This document shows, in pieces, positions 23,253 through 32,964 of a DNA stretch of 64,000 bases (position 1 is the first letter of the stretch; each line of letters opens with the position of its first letter). This DNA comes from Bradyrhizobium sp. Y36 (lineage in GTDB: Bacteria; Pseudomonadota; Alphaproteobacteria; Rhizobiales; Xanthobacteraceae). The notes beneath the pieces were generated by a model. That model searched no databases. It was not told where the DNA came from and saw nothing but the letters and a program-made list of their open reading frames with translations. The position numbers were made by a program, and so were the translations under genes. The stretch covers positions 248,001 through 312,000 of the forward strand of contig NZ_NWTI01000005.1 of the NCBI RefSeq assembly GCF_002531575.1, in the 5' to 3' direction.

Positions 23253-23846
23253 CTATTCGATAACAGGCACATGCCTCGCGGCGTCGCGCGGCGCGGTGCC
23301 GTCGAGGCGGGGATCGTCCGCGATCTCGATCTGGCGGCGGAAGGGGCGGAAGCCGGAGCGCTGGTAGAAGGCGACGGCGGAGGGATGGTCTAGCGTGCAG
23401 GTGTGGACCCAGACGCGGCTGACGTCGCGTGACCAGGCGCGCTCCAGCGCGCGGTTCATCAGGAAGCGGGCGGCGCCGGTGCCGATCAGGCGACCCGTGA
23501 CGCCGAAATAGACCAGCTCGCACTGGCCGGGCTCGTGGAAGTCCAGCTCCAGCAGGCCTTCGTCGCGGCCGTCCGCGGACAGAGCATAGACGTCGGTGTC
23601 GGGGGCGTGGATGATCGCGGCGAGCTCCGTGTCGCTCATGCGGGCGCGCGAGAACCACAGCCATTCCTCACCGACGCGGCGGAAGAGATCGCGGTACCAA
23701 TCGAGTGCGGGGGCGTCGACCTTGCGCAGGGTCCAGTTGCCGGGGGGATCGTCACGACGCGGAGGCCGCGCGGTCATCTCCAGATGGGTGACGACGGCGG
23801 CGATCTTGCCGGCGGGGACGTCGGAATAGCCGTCGGGGAGGATCAT
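23253..23846 (-). CDS. GNAT-family N-acetyltransferase
   Basis: 197 aa. The acetyl-CoA-binding region is recognisable: ELVYFGVTGRLIGTGAARFL (beta 4, then the R/Q-x-x-G-x-G/A loop as RLIGTGA), then VWVHTCTLDHPSAVAFYQRS and GFRPFRRQIEI. It would transfer an acetyl group from acetyl-CoA to an unknown amine. The ATG at 23846 opens MILPDGYSDVPAGKIA, an N-terminus common to this subfamily. Repeat elements lie on both sides. Confidence 0.88.
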   Translation of the reverse strand: MILPDGYSDVPAGKIAAVVTHLEMTARPPRRDDPPGNWTLRKVDAPALDWYRDLFRRVGEEWLWFSRARMSDTELAAIIHAPDTDVYALSADGRDEGLLELDFHEPGQCELVYFGVTGRLIGTGAARFLMNRALERAWSRDVSRVWVHTCTLDHPSAVAFYQRSGFRPFRRQIEIADDPRLDGTAPRDAARHVPVIE

Positions 23847-23920
23847 GGATGGTTGCTTCCTTCGTTATAGGCAAGCGGGCGAGCCGTGCCGATTTGAAGA
23901 ACGACGGGGGCTCAGTACTC

Positions 23921-24006
23921 CGTCATTGCGAGCGCAGCGAAGCAATCCAGGATCTTTCCGCGGAGGGACCCTGGATTGCTTCGTCGCAAGAGCTCCTCGC
24001 AATGAC
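23921..24006. repeat. Palindromic repeat, family A (GTCATTGCGAGC type)
   Basis: 86 bp: CGTCATTGCGAGCGCAGCGA and AGCAATCCAGGAT on the left pair with CCTGGATTGCTTCGTCGC and TCCTCGCAATGACG on the right. This is the widespread rhizobial REP-like element with the tgcgagc/gctcctcgca ends. Confidence 0.85.
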
Positions 24007-24040
24007 GGTGGAGAGGCAATGACGGTTGAGAGAGTGTGTG

Positions 24041-24125
24041 TAGCCCGGATGGAGCGCAGCGCAATCCGGGATTCTTGCCAGAGCCGGCAGGGGTCCCGGA
24101 TTTCGCTGCGCTCCATCCGGGCTAC
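24041..24125. repeat. Palindromic repeat, family B (TAGCCCGGATGGAGCG type)
   Basis: 85 bp long hairpin: TAGCCCGGATGGAGCGCAGC continuing GCAATCCGGGA, pairing with TCCCGGATTTCGCTGCGCTC continuing CATCCGGGCTA. It sits 17 bp beyond the glpK stop and may serve as its transcript end. Confidence 0.85.
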
Positions 24126-24141
24126 GAGGCTCGCCCTGCCG

Positions 24142-25647
24142 CTACCCCTCCCCCTCGTCGCTCGCCAGCACACCCTTCACGGCGCGCGCCCAGCCGGCGA
24201 GCTTCCGCTCGCGCGTGGCCTGGCTCATGTTGGGCTTGAAGCGGTGCTCGAGCCGCCAGTTGTCGGCAAACTTTGTGGGCTCGGGATAGACGCCGGCGTT
24301 GAGGCCGGCGAGATAGGCGGCGCCGAGCGCCGTGGTCTCCTGGATCACGGGACGGTCGACGGGAGCGTCGAGGAGATCGGCGAGGCGCTGCATGGTCCAG
24401 TCGGAGGCGGTCATGCCGCCGTCGACGCGGAGCACGACACTGGCCGTCTCCGAGCTCGGCCAATCCGCGCGCATGGCGGCCCAGAGGTCGAAGGTCTGGT
24501 AGCAGACGCTTTCCAGCGCGGCGTGCGCAAGCTCGGCGGGGCCGGTGTTGCGGGTGAGGCCGAACAGCGCGCCGCGCACGCGCGGATTCCAGTAGGGCGC
24601 GCCCATGCCGACGAAGGCGGGAACGAGATAGACGCTCTGCATGGAGTCCGACTGATCGGCCAGCGGCCCGGTCTCGGCGGCGTGCTTGATGATGCCGAGA
24701 CCATCGCGCAGCCATTGCACCGCTGAGCCCGCGACGAAGATCGAGCCTTCGAGCGCATAGGTGCGCTTGCCGTCGAGCTGATAGGCGACGGTGGTGAGCA
24801 GCTTGTTCCTGGACACCACGGGCGTGGTGCCGGTGTTGAGCAGGGCGAAGCAGCCGGTGCCGTAAGTGGATTTCATCATGCCCGGACGGAAGCAGGCCTG
24901 GCCGATGGTGGCGGCCTGCTGGTCGCCGGCGATGCCTGAGATGGCGATGGCGCCGCCGAACAGATCCGGCGTGCTCTCGCCGAAGCGGGCGGAGGAATCC
25001 TTCACCTCGGGCAGCATCGAGCGCGGCACGCCGATGATCTCCAGGAGCTCGTCGTCCCACTGGCCGGTGTGGATGTTGAACAGCAGCGTGCGCGAGGCGT
25101 TGGTGGCGTCGGTGGCATGCACCTTGCCGCCGGTGAGGCGCCAGAGCAGGTAGCAGTCGACGGTACCGAACATCAATTCGCCACGCGCGGCGCGGGCGCG
25201 GGCGCCGGGGACGTGGTCGAGAATCCATGCGACCTTGGTGCCGGAGAAATAGGGATCGATGATCAGGCCGGTCTTCTGCGAGATCACGCCCTCGCGGCCG
25301 TCGGCCTTCAGTTTCGCGCAGATGTCGGCGGTGCGGCGGTCCTGCCAGACGATGGCGCGGTGCACGGCCTGCCCGGTGGCGCGATCCCACACCACGGTGG
25401 TCTCGCGCTGGTTGGTGATGCCGATCGCGGCGATGTCCTTGGCCTTGATGCCGGCCTGCTCGATCGCCTCGCGGCAGACCATCACGGTCGAGGTCCAGAT
25501 GTCCTCCGGCTCGTGCTCGACCCAGCCCGAGGCCGGAAAATGCTGCGGAAACTCCGCTTGAGCCTTCGCCGCAATGGAAATATCGCCGCGAAACACGATC
25601 GCGCGCGAGGAGGTGGTGCCCTGGTCGATGGCGAGGACGAAAGACAT
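24142..25647 (-). CDS. glpK: Glycerol kinase
   Basis: 501 aa FGGY-family kinase phosphorylating glycerol to sn-glycerol 3-phosphate. It shows the ATP/phosphate motif [14 protein letters not shown] (residues 6-19), [11 protein letters not shown], the substrate region [15 protein letters not shown] and the FGGY signature region around [20 protein letters not shown] and [10 protein letters not shown]. The length equals E. coli GlpK (502). No glpD, glpF or regulator is adjacent, so it is a stand-alone gene here. Repeats bracket it on both sides. Confidence 0.96.
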   Translation of the reverse strand: MSFVLAIDQGTTSSRAIVFRGDISIAAKAQAEFPQHFPASGWVEHEPEDIWTSTVMVCREAIEQAGIKAKDIAAIGITNQRETTVVWDRATGQAVHRAIVWQDRRTADICAKLKADGREGVISQKTGLIIDPYFSGTKVAWILDHVPGARARAARGELMFGTVDCYLLWRLTGGKVHATDATNASRTLLFNIHTGQWDDELLEIIGVPRSMLPEVKDSSARFGESTPDLFGGAIAISGIAGDQQAATIGQACFRPGMMKSTYGTGCFALLNTGTTPVVSRNKLLTTVAYQLDGKRTYALEGSIFVAGSAVQWLRDGLGIIKHAAETGPLADQSDSMQSVYLVPAFVGMGAPYWNPRVRGALFGLTRNTGPAELAHAALESVCYQTFDLWAAMRADWPSSETASVVLRVDGGMTASDWTMQRLADLLDAPVDRPVIQETTALGAAYLAGLNAGVYPEPTKFADNWRLEHRFKPNMSQATRERKLAGWARAVKGVLASDEGEG

Positions 25648-25952
25648 GGAAGCTTACCCTGGCGTTTGGCTTGGCGTTCCCTTGGAGGGAGTCATTGTGT
25701 CGCGCCAAAGGGAGCGGATTAGGGCGGCAAGGTCAAGGTTGGTCTCGCTTACCCTCCCCTGGAGGGGTCCGGGACGAGCGTAGCTCGCCCGTGGGTCGGC
25801 TCACATGAAGCGAAGCGACATGTGAGACGGGGTGGGGTGAAGGTCTCTCCACATCGAACAGTGCCCGTGGGGAGAGATCACCCCACCCCGCCCGCGCTGC
25901 GCGCGATCGACCCTCCCCCTCCAGGGGAGGGTAAGAAAGGGCGCTTCTGAAT
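25648..25952. other. Spacer upstream of glpK, mostly repeat
   Basis: 305 bp. The first 100 bp upstream of glpK should hold its promoter, but I cannot pick one with confidence. Positions 25750-25934 are the family C repeat. No gene. Confidence 0.5.
25750..25934. repeat. Palindromic repeat, family C, full copy
   Basis: 185 bp. Outer arms TACCCTCCCCTGGAGGGG and CCCTCCCCCTCCAGGGGAGG; inner arms GGGGTGGGGTGAAGGTCTCT and GGGGAGAGATCACCCCACCC. It abuts the 3' end of the DUF559 pseudogene. Confidence 0.85.
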
Positions 25953-26359
25953 CTACGTTGGCATCCTTCGCTTGCGGTGGTGCTGGAGGTGCATGGCTTC
26001 TGCCTCCCGCGATCCGTACAGCTCGACATAGATCCGTTCGAGCACAGCGGTCAGGTCAGTCGCGATCTCCGAATTCCAGAATCGGATAACGCGGTAGCCT
26101 TCGTTCTCTAGCCAGCTCTGCCGCGCGCGATCGTGTTCGGCCACACCGTCTTCGTTATGATGTCCACCATCTAACTCTATGATGAGGCGTTTGGCGGGAC
26201 AAAAGAAGTCGACGACGTAGGGTCCGATTGGGCTTGCCGGCGGAAGTGCGAGCCGTCCATCGACAAGTCTTTGAGAGCGCGCCACAGCATCCGTTCATGC
26301 GGTGTCGTGTTAGCCCGGAGTTTCTTCGCGGCGGCGCGTCGGATTGATGTTGAGACCAT
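25953..26359 (-). pseudogene. DUF559 (Vsr-like endonuclease fold) gene, frameshifted
   Basis: Two overlapping frames together make one DUF559 protein of about 135 aa. The 5' part, from ATG 26359, reads AAKKLRANTTPHERMLWRAL and on to GSHFRRQA. The 3' part, one frame over, reads SPIGPYVVDFFCPAKRLIIE, then LDGGHH with the Vsr-like active-site region. The switch is at a CCC run (26230-26232 on the + strand as GGG): adding one base restores FRRQ-x-PIGPYVVDF, the family consensus. So a one-base deletion, or a sequencing error, breaks the gene. DUF559 proteins have a very-short-patch-repair endonuclease fold; their cellular role is unclear. Family C repeats flank both ends. Confidence 0.8.
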
Positions 26360-26371
26360 TTGTGCGGCTTC

Positions 26372-26427
26372 ATCCCACCCCGCTCGCGCTTCGCGCGAAC
26401 GACCCTCCCCCTCCAGGGGAGGGTAAG
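26372..26427. repeat. Palindromic repeat, family C, half copy
   Basis: Right half only: ATCCCACCCCGCTCGCGCTT then CCCTCCCCCTCCAGGGGAGG. It lies just upstream of the DUF559 pseudogene start; the full copy is at its other end. Confidence 0.8.
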
Positions 26428-26464
26428 GGAAGCGCTGACGTCGACGCAACTAAAGGATGTCGAA

Positions 26465-27238
26465 CTACACCGCCGCCGTCGTCACGCCGCCGTCGATGAC
26501 GATGGTCTGGCCGGTCATGAAGCTCGACGCATCCGAGGCGAGATAGGCCACCGCGCCGGCGATCTCGTCGGGCTCGCCGATGCGGCGCAGCGGCGTGGTG
26601 GCGGTGCGGCGCTTCAGCATGGCTTCGTCTTCCCACAGCGCGCGGGCGAAATCGGTCTTGACAAGGCCCGGCGCGATGCAGTTGACGCGGACGCCCCTCG
26701 GACCCCATTCGCCGGCCAGCGAGCGGCACAGCGCGAAATCGGCGGCCTTCGAGATGCCGTAGGCGCCGATCACGGTCGAGCCGCGCAGGCCGCCGATCGA
26801 GGAGATGATGACGACGGAGCCGCCTCCGCGCTCGGCCATCTGCGGGATCGCCAGCGCGGAGAGCCAGATGTTGCTCTTGACGTTCGAGCCCATGATCTTG
26901 TCGAAGGCCTCGTCCGTGATGTCGAGCAGCGGGCCGTAATAGGGATTCACCGCGGCGTTGCAGACGAGGATGTCGATCTTGCCGTAATGCCTGGTCGCGC
27001 CCGCGATCAGCGCCTCGACCTCGGCCTTGCGCGCGATGTTGCAGGGGATGACGATGGCGTCACCACCGGCCGCGACGATGCCGTCGGCGACTTCCTTGCA
27101 GGCGTCGGCCTTGCGCGAGGACACGACGACCTTGGCGCCGAGCTTGGCGAGCAATTCGGCGGAGGAGCGGCCGATGCCGCGGCTGGAGCCGGTGACGACC
27201 GCGACCTTGCCGGTGAGATCGAACGGGGTGTTTTTCAT
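26465..27238 (-). CDS. SDR-family oxidoreductase, last gene of the pim operon
   Basis: 257 aa classical short-chain dehydrogenase. NAD(P)-binding TGSSRGIG at residues 16-23, CNAAVNP (the NNAG equivalent), catalytic Ser in IISSIGG and YGISK with Tyr-x3-Lys. The C-terminus ASSFMTGQTIVIDGG is typical of FabG-like 3-oxoacyl reductases. It follows the acyl-CoA dehydrogenase pair on the same strand with a repeat between, so it is probably the last cistron of the beta-oxidation operon, acting on a hydroxyacyl or ketoacyl intermediate (inference). It may correspond to pimE of R. palustris, but I am not sure of that gene's identity. Confidence 0.9.
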   Translation of the reverse strand: MKNTPFDLTGKVAVVTGSSRGIGRSSAELLAKLGAKVVVSSRKADACKEVADGIVAAGGDAIVIPCNIARKAEVEALIAGATRHYGKIDILVCNAAVNPYYGPLLDITDEAFDKIMGSNVKSNIWLSALAIPQMAERGGGSVVIISSIGGLRGSTVIGAYGISKAADFALCRSLAGEWGPRGVRVNCIAPGLVKTDFARALWEDEAMLKRRTATTPLRRIGEPDEIAGAVAYLASDASSFMTGQTIVIDGGVTTAAV

Positions 27239-27272
27239 GATTGTTGAGCTCCCTTGCGTCCGCTTGCTCGGT

Positions 27273-27377
27273 GTCATCGCCCGACTTGATCGGGCGATCC
27301 AGTACTCCGCGGCTGAGCTTGCGTGAACGAACTGCCGCCGCGGAGTACTGGATGCCCCGGTCAAGCCGGGGCATGAC
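27273..27377. repeat. Palindromic repeat, family E (GTCATCGCCCG...GGCATGAC type)
   Basis: 105 bp with two stems: GTCATCGCCCGACTTGATCG / GGGCGATCCAGTACTCCGCG on the left and CGCGGAGTACTGGATGCCCC / GGTCAAGCCGGGGCATGAC on the right; AGTACTCCGCGG pairs with CCGCGGAGTACT across the element. It lies between pimD and the SDR gene. Confidence 0.85.
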
Positions 27378-27401
27378 GGTCTTTGTGGAGTCAGGTCAAA
27401 C

Positions 27402-28544
27402 CTAGATCAACCCGCCCGCATCCGCGACGCGGCGCTGATGGTAGTCGGTGTCGCCGAACGAGTTCTCGATCATGGTGAGGCGCTTGAAGTAGTGGCCGAT
27501 CTTCGCCTCCATGGTCATGCCGATGCCGCCGTGGAGCTGGATCGCCTGCTGTCCCACGAACTTCAGCGACTTGCCGATCTGCACCTTGGCCGCGGCGATG
27601 GCGTTCGAGCGCTCCTTGGCGTTCTCGAAATCGTTCGCCATGGTCGCGAACATCGACATCGAGCGGGCCTGCTCGGCCGCGACGAACATGTCGGAGGCGC
27701 GGTGCTGCAGCGACTGGAACGAGCCGATCGCGACGCCGAACTGCTTTCGGGTCTTGATATACTCGACGGTGGTCTTGAGGGATTCATCCATCAAGCCAAC
27801 CGCTTCGGCGCACAGCGCGACACGGGCTTCGTCAACCACGCGCTCAATCAGCGCGAGCGAGTCCTCGGGATTGCCGATCACGGCATCGCTGCCGACTTCG
27901 ACGCCGGTGAAGGTGATGTCGGCGGCGTGCAGGCCGTCCTGGGTCGGATAGGATTTCTTCGTGACGCCCTTGGCATTCGCCGGAACCAGGAACACGCCGA
28001 TGCCGCTACTGTCGCGGCGGTCGCCCTTGGTGCGCGCGGTGACGACCAGCGTGTCGGCGTTCTCGCCATTGAGCACGACGAACTTCTCGCCGTCGATGAC
28101 CCAGCCGTCGCCCTTCTTCTTCGCCGTCGTCGAGACGTCGAAGAGATCGTAGCGCGAGTTCTTCTCGAGCTGGGCGAACGCCAGCGTCTTGCTGCCGTCG
28201 ATGATGCCGGGGATATAAGCCGCCTTCTGCGCATCGCTGCCGGCGTGGCGCAGGAAGCCGCCGCCGATCACGACCGTCGCCAGATACGGCTCCAGCACCA
28301 GCGCCTTGCCGAGCGCTTCCATCACGATCATGGTCTCGACGCCGCCGCCGCCGAAGCCGCCATCGGCTTCGCTGAAGGGCAGGCCCAGCAGGCCCTGTTC
28401 GGCGAGCTTGAGCCAGACGGCTTTGCTCCAGCCGCCCTTCTCCTTCATGTACTTCTTGCGCTGCTCGAAATCGTAGGAATCGGTCAGCAGGCCGTCGATG
28501 CTTTCCTTGAGAAGCCGCTGCTCCTCGTTCAGATCAAAATCCAT
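27402..28544 (-). CDS. pimD: Acyl-CoA dehydrogenase, small subunit (PimD-like)
   Basis: 380 aa FAD-dependent acyl-CoA dehydrogenase. It starts DFDLNEEQRLLKESIDGLLT, the usual helix 1 of the family, and has LPFSEADGGFGGGGVETMIV, KFVVLNGENADTLVV and the C-terminal FAD block (FVGQQAIQLHGGIGMT). In R. palustris pimC and pimD encode a two-subunit dehydrogenase that oxidises pimeloyl-CoA to the 2,3-enoyl-CoA. This is the shorter partner and lies next to pimC on the same strand, separated by a family E repeat. The ATG at 28544 is preferred over one four codons upstream. Confidence 0.9.
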   Translation of the reverse strand: MDFDLNEEQRLLKESIDGLLTDSYDFEQRKKYMKEKGGWSKAVWLKLAEQGLLGLPFSEADGGFGGGGVETMIVMEALGKALVLEPYLATVVIGGGFLRHAGSDAQKAAYIPGIIDGSKTLAFAQLEKNSRYDLFDVSTTAKKKGDGWVIDGEKFVVLNGENADTLVVTARTKGDRRDSSGIGVFLVPANAKGVTKKSYPTQDGLHAADITFTGVEVGSDAVIGNPEDSLALIERVVDEARVALCAEAVGLMDESLKTTVEYIKTRKQFGVAIGSFQSLQHRASDMFVAAEQARSMSMFATMANDFENAKERSNAIAAAKVQIGKSLKFVGQQAIQLHGGIGMTMEAKIGHYFKRLTMIENSFGDTDYHQRRVADAGGLI

Positions 28545-28595
28545 GTTTCTCTCCAAATCGGCGGGAATTGCCCTGCCGTCGCCTCATCCTCAGAC

Positions 28596-28711
28596 GTCAT
28601 CCCCGCCTTGTGCGCAATTGCGCACTGGAGCGGGGATCCAGTAAACGCAGCAACCTGTCGTACTCGCGACTGCCGCGGCGTACTGGGTCCCCCGCCTTCG
28701 CGGGGGACGAC
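28596..28711. repeat. Palindromic repeat, family E variant
   Basis: Begins GTCATCCCCGCCTTGTGCGC, contains GAGCGGGGATCCAGTA and GCGGCGTACTGGGTCCCCCG, ends CTTCGCGGGGGACGAC. It lies between pimC and pimD. Confidence 0.8.
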
Positions 28712-28735
28712 ACCGTTATTGCCTCGTGCAGTCCA

Positions 28736-29926
28736 TCAAAGCCCCAGCACCGCCTTGGCGATGATGTTGCGCTGGATCTCGTTGGAGCCGCCGTAGATCG
28801 AGACCTTGCGGTTGTTGAAGTAGCTCGGCGCGATCTGGGCGGTCCAGTCCATGGCTTCGTTCGAGCCGTCGTCGCCATGCACGTCGTAAGGCGCGGCGAA
28901 CGGGCCGATCACTTCCATGAGCAGTTCGGTGGTGGTCTGCTGGATCTCGGAGCCCTTGATCTTCAGCACCGAGGAGGCCGGATTGGGCTTGCCCTTGCCG
29001 TGCTTGCCCTCGTCGGCGACGACGCGCAGCTGCGTCAGCTCGAGCGCCTTCAGCTCGATCTCGCAGGCCGCCAGCTTCTCGCGGAACGCGGCATCCTGGA
29101 TGATCGGCTTGCCGCCGGCTTCGACCTTGCCGGCGAGATCGCGGATGCGGCGCAGCCGCTCCTTGGAGACGCCGACCCGGGCGATGCCGGTGCGCTCGTT
29201 GCCGAGCAGGAACTTTGCGTAATCCCAGCCCTTGTTCTCCTCGCCGATCAGGTTCTCGATGGGCACCTCGACGTCGTCGAAGAAGACCTCGTTGACCTCA
29301 TGGCCGCCGTCGATGGTCTGGATCGGGCGCACGGTGACGCCCTTCGACTTCATCGAGAACACGATGAAGGAGATGCCCATCTGCTTCTTGGCGTTGTTGT
29401 CGGTGCGGCAGAGGCAGAAGATCATGTCGGCGTGCTGGGCCAGCGTGGTCCAGGTCTTCTGGCCGTTGATGATCCACTTGTCGCCACGGCGCTCGGCCTT
29501 GGTCTTCAGCGAGGCGAGGTCCGAACCCGAGCCCGGCTCGGAGAAGCCCTGGCACCACCAGTCGTCGACATTGGCGATGCGCGGCAGGTACTTCTTCTTC
29601 TGCTCCTCGTTGCCGAAGGTGTAGATGACCGGACCGACCATGCTGACGCCGAAGGCGAGCGGCTGCGGCGCCGGATAGGACTGCAGCTCCTCGTTGAAGA
29701 TGTAGTGCTGCACGGAGGTCCACCCGGTGCCGCCATACTGCTTGGGCCAATGGCTGACGCCCCAGCCCTTCTTGTTGAGGATGCGCCACCAATTCACCAT
29801 CTCGTCCTTCGAGAGGTGGCGGCCTTCGACCATCTTGCGCCGCGTATCCGGCGGCACGTTGTCCCGGAAGAACTGCCGCACTTCCTCGCGAAACGCCTGC
29901 TCTTCTTTCGTGAATGCGAGATCCAT
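28736..29926 (-). CDS. pimC: Acyl-CoA dehydrogenase, large subunit (PimC-like)
   Basis: 396 aa. DLAFTKEEQAFREEVRQFFR is the family N-terminus. GFSEPGSGSDLASLKTKAER and WIINGQKTWTTLAQHADM form the FAD/substrate cleft, and YGGSNEIQRNIIAKAVLGL is the C-terminal FAD contact. Together with pimD it would introduce the 2,3-double bond into dicarboxyl-CoA. The neighbours in order (hydratase/dehydrogenase fusion, CoA ligase, thiolase, this gene, pimD) are those of the R. palustris pimFABCD operon, which degrades C7-C14 dicarboxylic acids and fatty acids. The start has GGAGGA a few bases upstream. Confidence 0.92.
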   Translation of the reverse strand: MDLAFTKEEQAFREEVRQFFRDNVPPDTRRKMVEGRHLSKDEMVNWWRILNKKGWGVSHWPKQYGGTGWTSVQHYIFNEELQSYPAPQPLAFGVSMVGPVIYTFGNEEQKKKYLPRIANVDDWWCQGFSEPGSGSDLASLKTKAERRGDKWIINGQKTWTTLAQHADMIFCLCRTDNNAKKQMGISFIVFSMKSKGVTVRPIQTIDGGHEVNEVFFDDVEVPIENLIGEENKGWDYAKFLLGNERTGIARVGVSKERLRRIRDLAGKVEAGGKPIIQDAAFREKLAACEIELKALELTQLRVVADEGKHGKGKPNPASSVLKIKGSEIQQTTTELLMEVIGPFAAPYDVHGDDGSNEAMDWTAQIAPSYFNNRKVSIYGGSNEIQRNIIAKAVLGL

Positions 29927-29967
29927 CGGATCCTCCTGTGAACAGTTTTGTCCTTACCAAATCCGCC

Positions 29968-30067
29968 GTCATTCCGGGATGCGCCGTAAGGCGCAGGCCC
30001 GGAATCCATATCCCCGATTGGTGGTTATGGATTCCGGGCTCGCCGCTTTGCGGCGCCCCGGAATGAC
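29968..30067. repeat. Palindromic repeat, family D
   Basis: 100 bp: GTCATTCCGGGATGCGCCGT ... AGGCCCGGAATCCAT pairs with ATGGATTCCGGGCTCGCCGC ... GCGCCCCGGAATGAC. It fills the gap between pimB and pimC. Confidence 0.85.
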
Positions 30068-30076
30068 AGAAACATT

Positions 30077-31264
30077 TTACTGCAGCACCTCAAACAGGCC
30101 GGCTGCGCCCATGCCGCCGCCGACGCACATGGTGACGACCGCGTATTTCGCCTTGCGGCGACGGCCTTCGATCAGGGCGTGGCCGGTGAGGCGCGCGCCC
30201 GACATGCCGTAGGGATGGCCGACCGCGATCGCGCCGCCGTCGACATTGATCTTCTCGGGGTCGATGCCGAGCTTGTCGCGGCAATAGAGCACCTGCACCG
30301 CGAAGGCTTCGTTGAGCTCCCACAGGCCGATGTCGTCGACGGTGAGGCCGTGGCGCTTGAGCAGGCGCGGCACGGCGAAGACCGGGCCGATGCCCATTTC
30401 GTCCGGCTCGCAGCCGGCCGAGACGAAGCCGCGGAAGATGCCGAGCGGCGCAAGACCGCGCTTGGCGGCTTCCTTGTCGCTCATGATCACCGACGCGCTG
30501 GCGCCGTCGGACAGCTGGCTGGCATTGCCGGCGGTGATCGAGAAGCCCTCGCCGCGCACCGGCTTGAGGCCGGCAAGACCTTCGATCGTGGTCTCGGGAC
30601 GCGGACCCTCGTCCTGCGACAGCGTGACGTCCTTCATCGACACCGCGCCGGTCGCCTTGTCGGTGACCGCCATCTGCGTCGTGATCGGCGCGATCTCGTC
30701 CTTGAACTTGCCGCCCTGCTGGGCCGCCGCGGTGCGGCGCTGGCTCTCGAGAGAATACTCATCCTGCTTCTCGCGCGAGATGCCGTAGCGCTTGGCCACG
30801 ACCTCGGCGGTGTCGATCATGGGCATGTAGACCTCGCCCTTGATCTTGAGCAGCGCCGGATCCTGGGCGTGGAAGCCGTTCATCTTGTCGTTCTGCACCA
30901 GCGAGATCGACTCGCCGCCGCCGCCGACCGCGATCTCGACGCCGTCGAAGATCACCGAGCGGGCGGCAAGCGCGATCGCCTGCAGGCCCGAGGCGCACTG
31001 CCGATCGATGGTGGTGCCGGCGACGGTGACGGGCAGGCCGGCGCGGAGCAGCGCCTTGCGCGCGATGTTGCCGCCGGTCGCGCCCTGCTGCAGGGCTGCG
31101 CCCATCACGACGTCCTCGATCTCCTTCGGATCGACCTTGGCGCGCGCGACGGCTTCGCCGATGGCGTGGCCGAGCAGCGTTGCGCCCTCGGTGGCGTTGA
31201 GCGCGCCGCGATAGGCCTTGCCGATCGGGGTGCGGGCGGTGGAAACGATGACGGCGTCGGTCAA
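30077..31264 (-). CDS. pimB: Acetyl-CoA acyltransferase / thiolase (PimB-like)
   Basis: 395 aa thiolase that cleaves 3-oxoacyl-CoA with CoA to acetyl-CoA and a shortened acyl-CoA. Catalytic Cys90 ([13 protein letters not shown]), His350 ([15 protein letters not shown]) and Cys380 ([14 protein letters not shown]) are present. The start is a TTG at 31264: TTGACCGAC gives [15 protein letters not shown], the exact family N-terminus, with a GGAGG ribosome site six bases upstream; no ATG fits. The TTG overlaps the pimA stop (TTGA), so translation is coupled. Confidence 0.94.
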   Translation of the reverse strand: MTDAVIVSTARTPIGKAYRGALNATEGATLLGHAIGEAVARAKVDPKEIEDVVMGAALQQGATGGNIARKALLRAGLPVTVAGTTIDRQCASGLQAIALAARSVIFDGVEIAVGGGGESISLVQNDKMNGFHAQDPALLKIKGEVYMPMIDTAEVVAKRYGISREKQDEYSLESQRRTAAAQQGGKFKDEIAPITTQMAVTDKATGAVSMKDVTLSQDEGPRPETTIEGLAGLKPVRGEGFSITAGNASQLSDGASASVIMSDKEAAKRGLAPLGIFRGFVSAGCEPDEMGIGPVFAVPRLLKRHGLTVDDIGLWELNEAFAVQVLYCRDKLGIDPEKINVDGGAIAVGHPYGMSGARLTGHALIEGRRRKAKYAVVTMCVGGGMGAAGLFEVLQ

Positions 31265-32943
31265 GAACGACCTCCTGATACGGGTTGGATGGATTGTGAC
31301 GGTTTCTGCTGCTGGCGCAATTCGTGGCGCGACAATTTTCCGACCGGCGTGCGCGGCAAATCGTCGACGAATTCGACCTCTACAGGCAATTCGTGCTTGC
31401 CGACCTTGCCGGCGAGCTGCGCGCGCAGCTCGTCGAGCGAGAACGGCTTTGCGTCCGGCTTCAGCTTGATGAAGGCCTTGGCGGCCTCGCCCCGATACTG
31501 GTCGGGAATGCCGAGCACGATCACCTCGTGCACGCCCGGAATGGTGTAGATCGCCTGCTCGATCATCTGCGGGTAGACGTTGAAGCCGCCGGAGATGATC
31601 ATGTCCTTCTTGCGATCGACCAGGAAGAAATAGCCGTCGGTGTCGACATAGCCGATGTCGCCGGTGAGGAAGCGGCCGTCGACGAAGGCATCCGTGGATC
31701 CCTCCGGCTTGTTCCAATAGCCCCTGGTGACGTTCGGGCCCTTGATGCGGATCTCGCCGACCTCGCCGGGCCGCAGCACGCGCCTCGGGTCGTCGAGCGC
31801 AACGACGTCGAGCTCGATGCCGGGCAGCATCAGGCCGATCGAGCCCGGCTTGTCGGGGCCGGTGGGCGGATGACCGGTACCGGGTGAGCAGGTCTCGGTC
31901 ATGCCCCAGCCGCTGCGCAGCTTCTTGCCGACCTTGCGCTCGAAGAAATTGGCGATCTCCACCGGCAGCGGCGCGCCGCCGGAGCCGATCGTCGCGAGCG
32001 AGGAGAAATCCCGCTTTTCGAGATCGGGGAGCGCCGCGATCGCGATCCACATCGTCGGCACGCCCGGGAAATAGGTGGCGCGCTTGACCTCGATGTCGCG
32101 CATCACGGCTTCGACATCGAAGCGCTGATGGATCGAGATCAGATTGCCGCGGCTGAGCGAGGACAGCAGCACCACGGTGAGCGCATAGATGTGGAACAGC
32201 GGCAGCACGCAGATCACGCGCTCGATCACGTCGCCACGTGCCGCGCGTGTCGGCTTGCCCCAGACGTCATAGATGGACACGGCCGAGGTGAGGTTGCCGT
32301 GCGTGAGCATGGCGCCCTTGGGCAGGCCGGTGGTGCCGCCGGTGTATTGCAGCAGCGCGACGTCATCGGCCGTCACGGACGGCCACTGCGCGGGCACTGC
32401 GGCGCCTTCGACAAACGTTTTGAAGGTGACGATGCGGGGATCATCGGGGATCGCCGCCTGCGGCGTGCCGACCTTGCCCCAATCATCGTCCTCGCAGACG
32501 ACGAGGCGGTCGATCAGGCCCTTCTGCAGAAATTTCAGCGCGGTTGGCAGCAGCGCGGCCAGATTGGAGGTGACGAGCAGGCGCGAGCCGGAGTCGGAGA
32601 CCTTGTGGGTCAGCGCGATCTCGCCGTCGAGCGGCGACAGATGCGCAACGCGGGCGCCGGCCTTCAGCGCACCGAAGAAGTTGACGGGATGATCGGGTGA
32701 ATTGCCGAGGAACAGCGCGATCGACGTACCCTTGCCGCAACCGGCACGGAGGAACGCAGCGGCGGCGCGATCGGCCTGAGCTGCAAGCTCCGTGTAGGTG
32801 ATCGGCCGGTCGCGAAACTCCAGCGCGATCCGCGGGCCGTAATTCGCCGCGGCGTTCGACAGCAAATCGGGAATCGGGCCCTGGACGATGGCGTCGTCCC
32901 AACGCACGCCCTCGGGGTAAAACTGCTCGCCGGGATGGGTCAT
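31261..32943 (-). CDS. pimA: Dicarboxylate/long-chain fatty acid CoA ligase (PimA-like)
   Basis: 560 aa ANL-superfamily adenylate-forming ligase. AMP/P-loop motif [17 protein letters not shown], then [14 protein letters not shown] (motif A5), [11 protein letters not shown] and [17 protein letters not shown] (A7/A8), and a C-terminal lysine region ([18 protein letters not shown]). It activates the acid to its CoA thioester at the expense of ATP, the entry step of this beta-oxidation operon. I chose ATG 32943 (AAGGAAG five bases or less upstream) over an in-frame start five codons earlier. It overlaps pimB by 4 bp. Confidence 0.92.
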   Translation of the reverse strand: MTHPGEQFYPEGVRWDDAIVQGPIPDLLSNAAANYGPRIALEFRDRPITYTELAAQADRAAAAFLRAGCGKGTSIALFLGNSPDHPVNFFGALKAGARVAHLSPLDGEIALTHKVSDSGSRLLVTSNLAALLPTALKFLQKGLIDRLVVCEDDDWGKVGTPQAAIPDDPRIVTFKTFVEGAAVPAQWPSVTADDVALLQYTGGTTGLPKGAMLTHGNLTSAVSIYDVWGKPTRAARGDVIERVICVLPLFHIYALTVVLLSSLSRGNLISIHQRFDVEAVMRDIEVKRATYFPGVPTMWIAIAALPDLEKRDFSSLATIGSGGAPLPVEIANFFERKVGKKLRSGWGMTETCSPGTGHPPTGPDKPGSIGLMLPGIELDVVALDDPRRVLRPGEVGEIRIKGPNVTRGYWNKPEGSTDAFVDGRFLTGDIGYVDTDGYFFLVDRKKDMIISGGFNVYPQMIEQAIYTIPGVHEVIVLGIPDQYRGEAAKAFIKLKPDAKPFSLDELRAQLAGKVGKHELPVEVEFVDDLPRTPVGKLSRHELRQQQKPSQSIQPVSGGRS

Positions 32944-32964
32944 TGCTTCCTTAACCACACGGAC

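Noticed and set aside
22691..23263. 190-codon forward frame across the orphan-gene region
   Set aside because: It is mostly antisense to the orphan gene and runs into a palindromic repeat; composition is not protein-like.
19613..26427. Family C repeats as a CRISPR array or insertion sequence
   Set aside because: The copies are few, spaced by kilobases, palindromic and without spacers, target duplications or a transposase.
30077..31264. Thiolase at 30 kb as part of the coumarate operon
   Set aside because: It is translationally coupled to pimA and belongs to the pim operon; use by the coumarate route is only a possibility in trans.
31265..32050. N-terminal extension of the thiolase frame into pimA
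   Set aside because: The frame is open by chance inside pimA; the TTG at 31264 with a strong ribosome site gives the family N-terminus.
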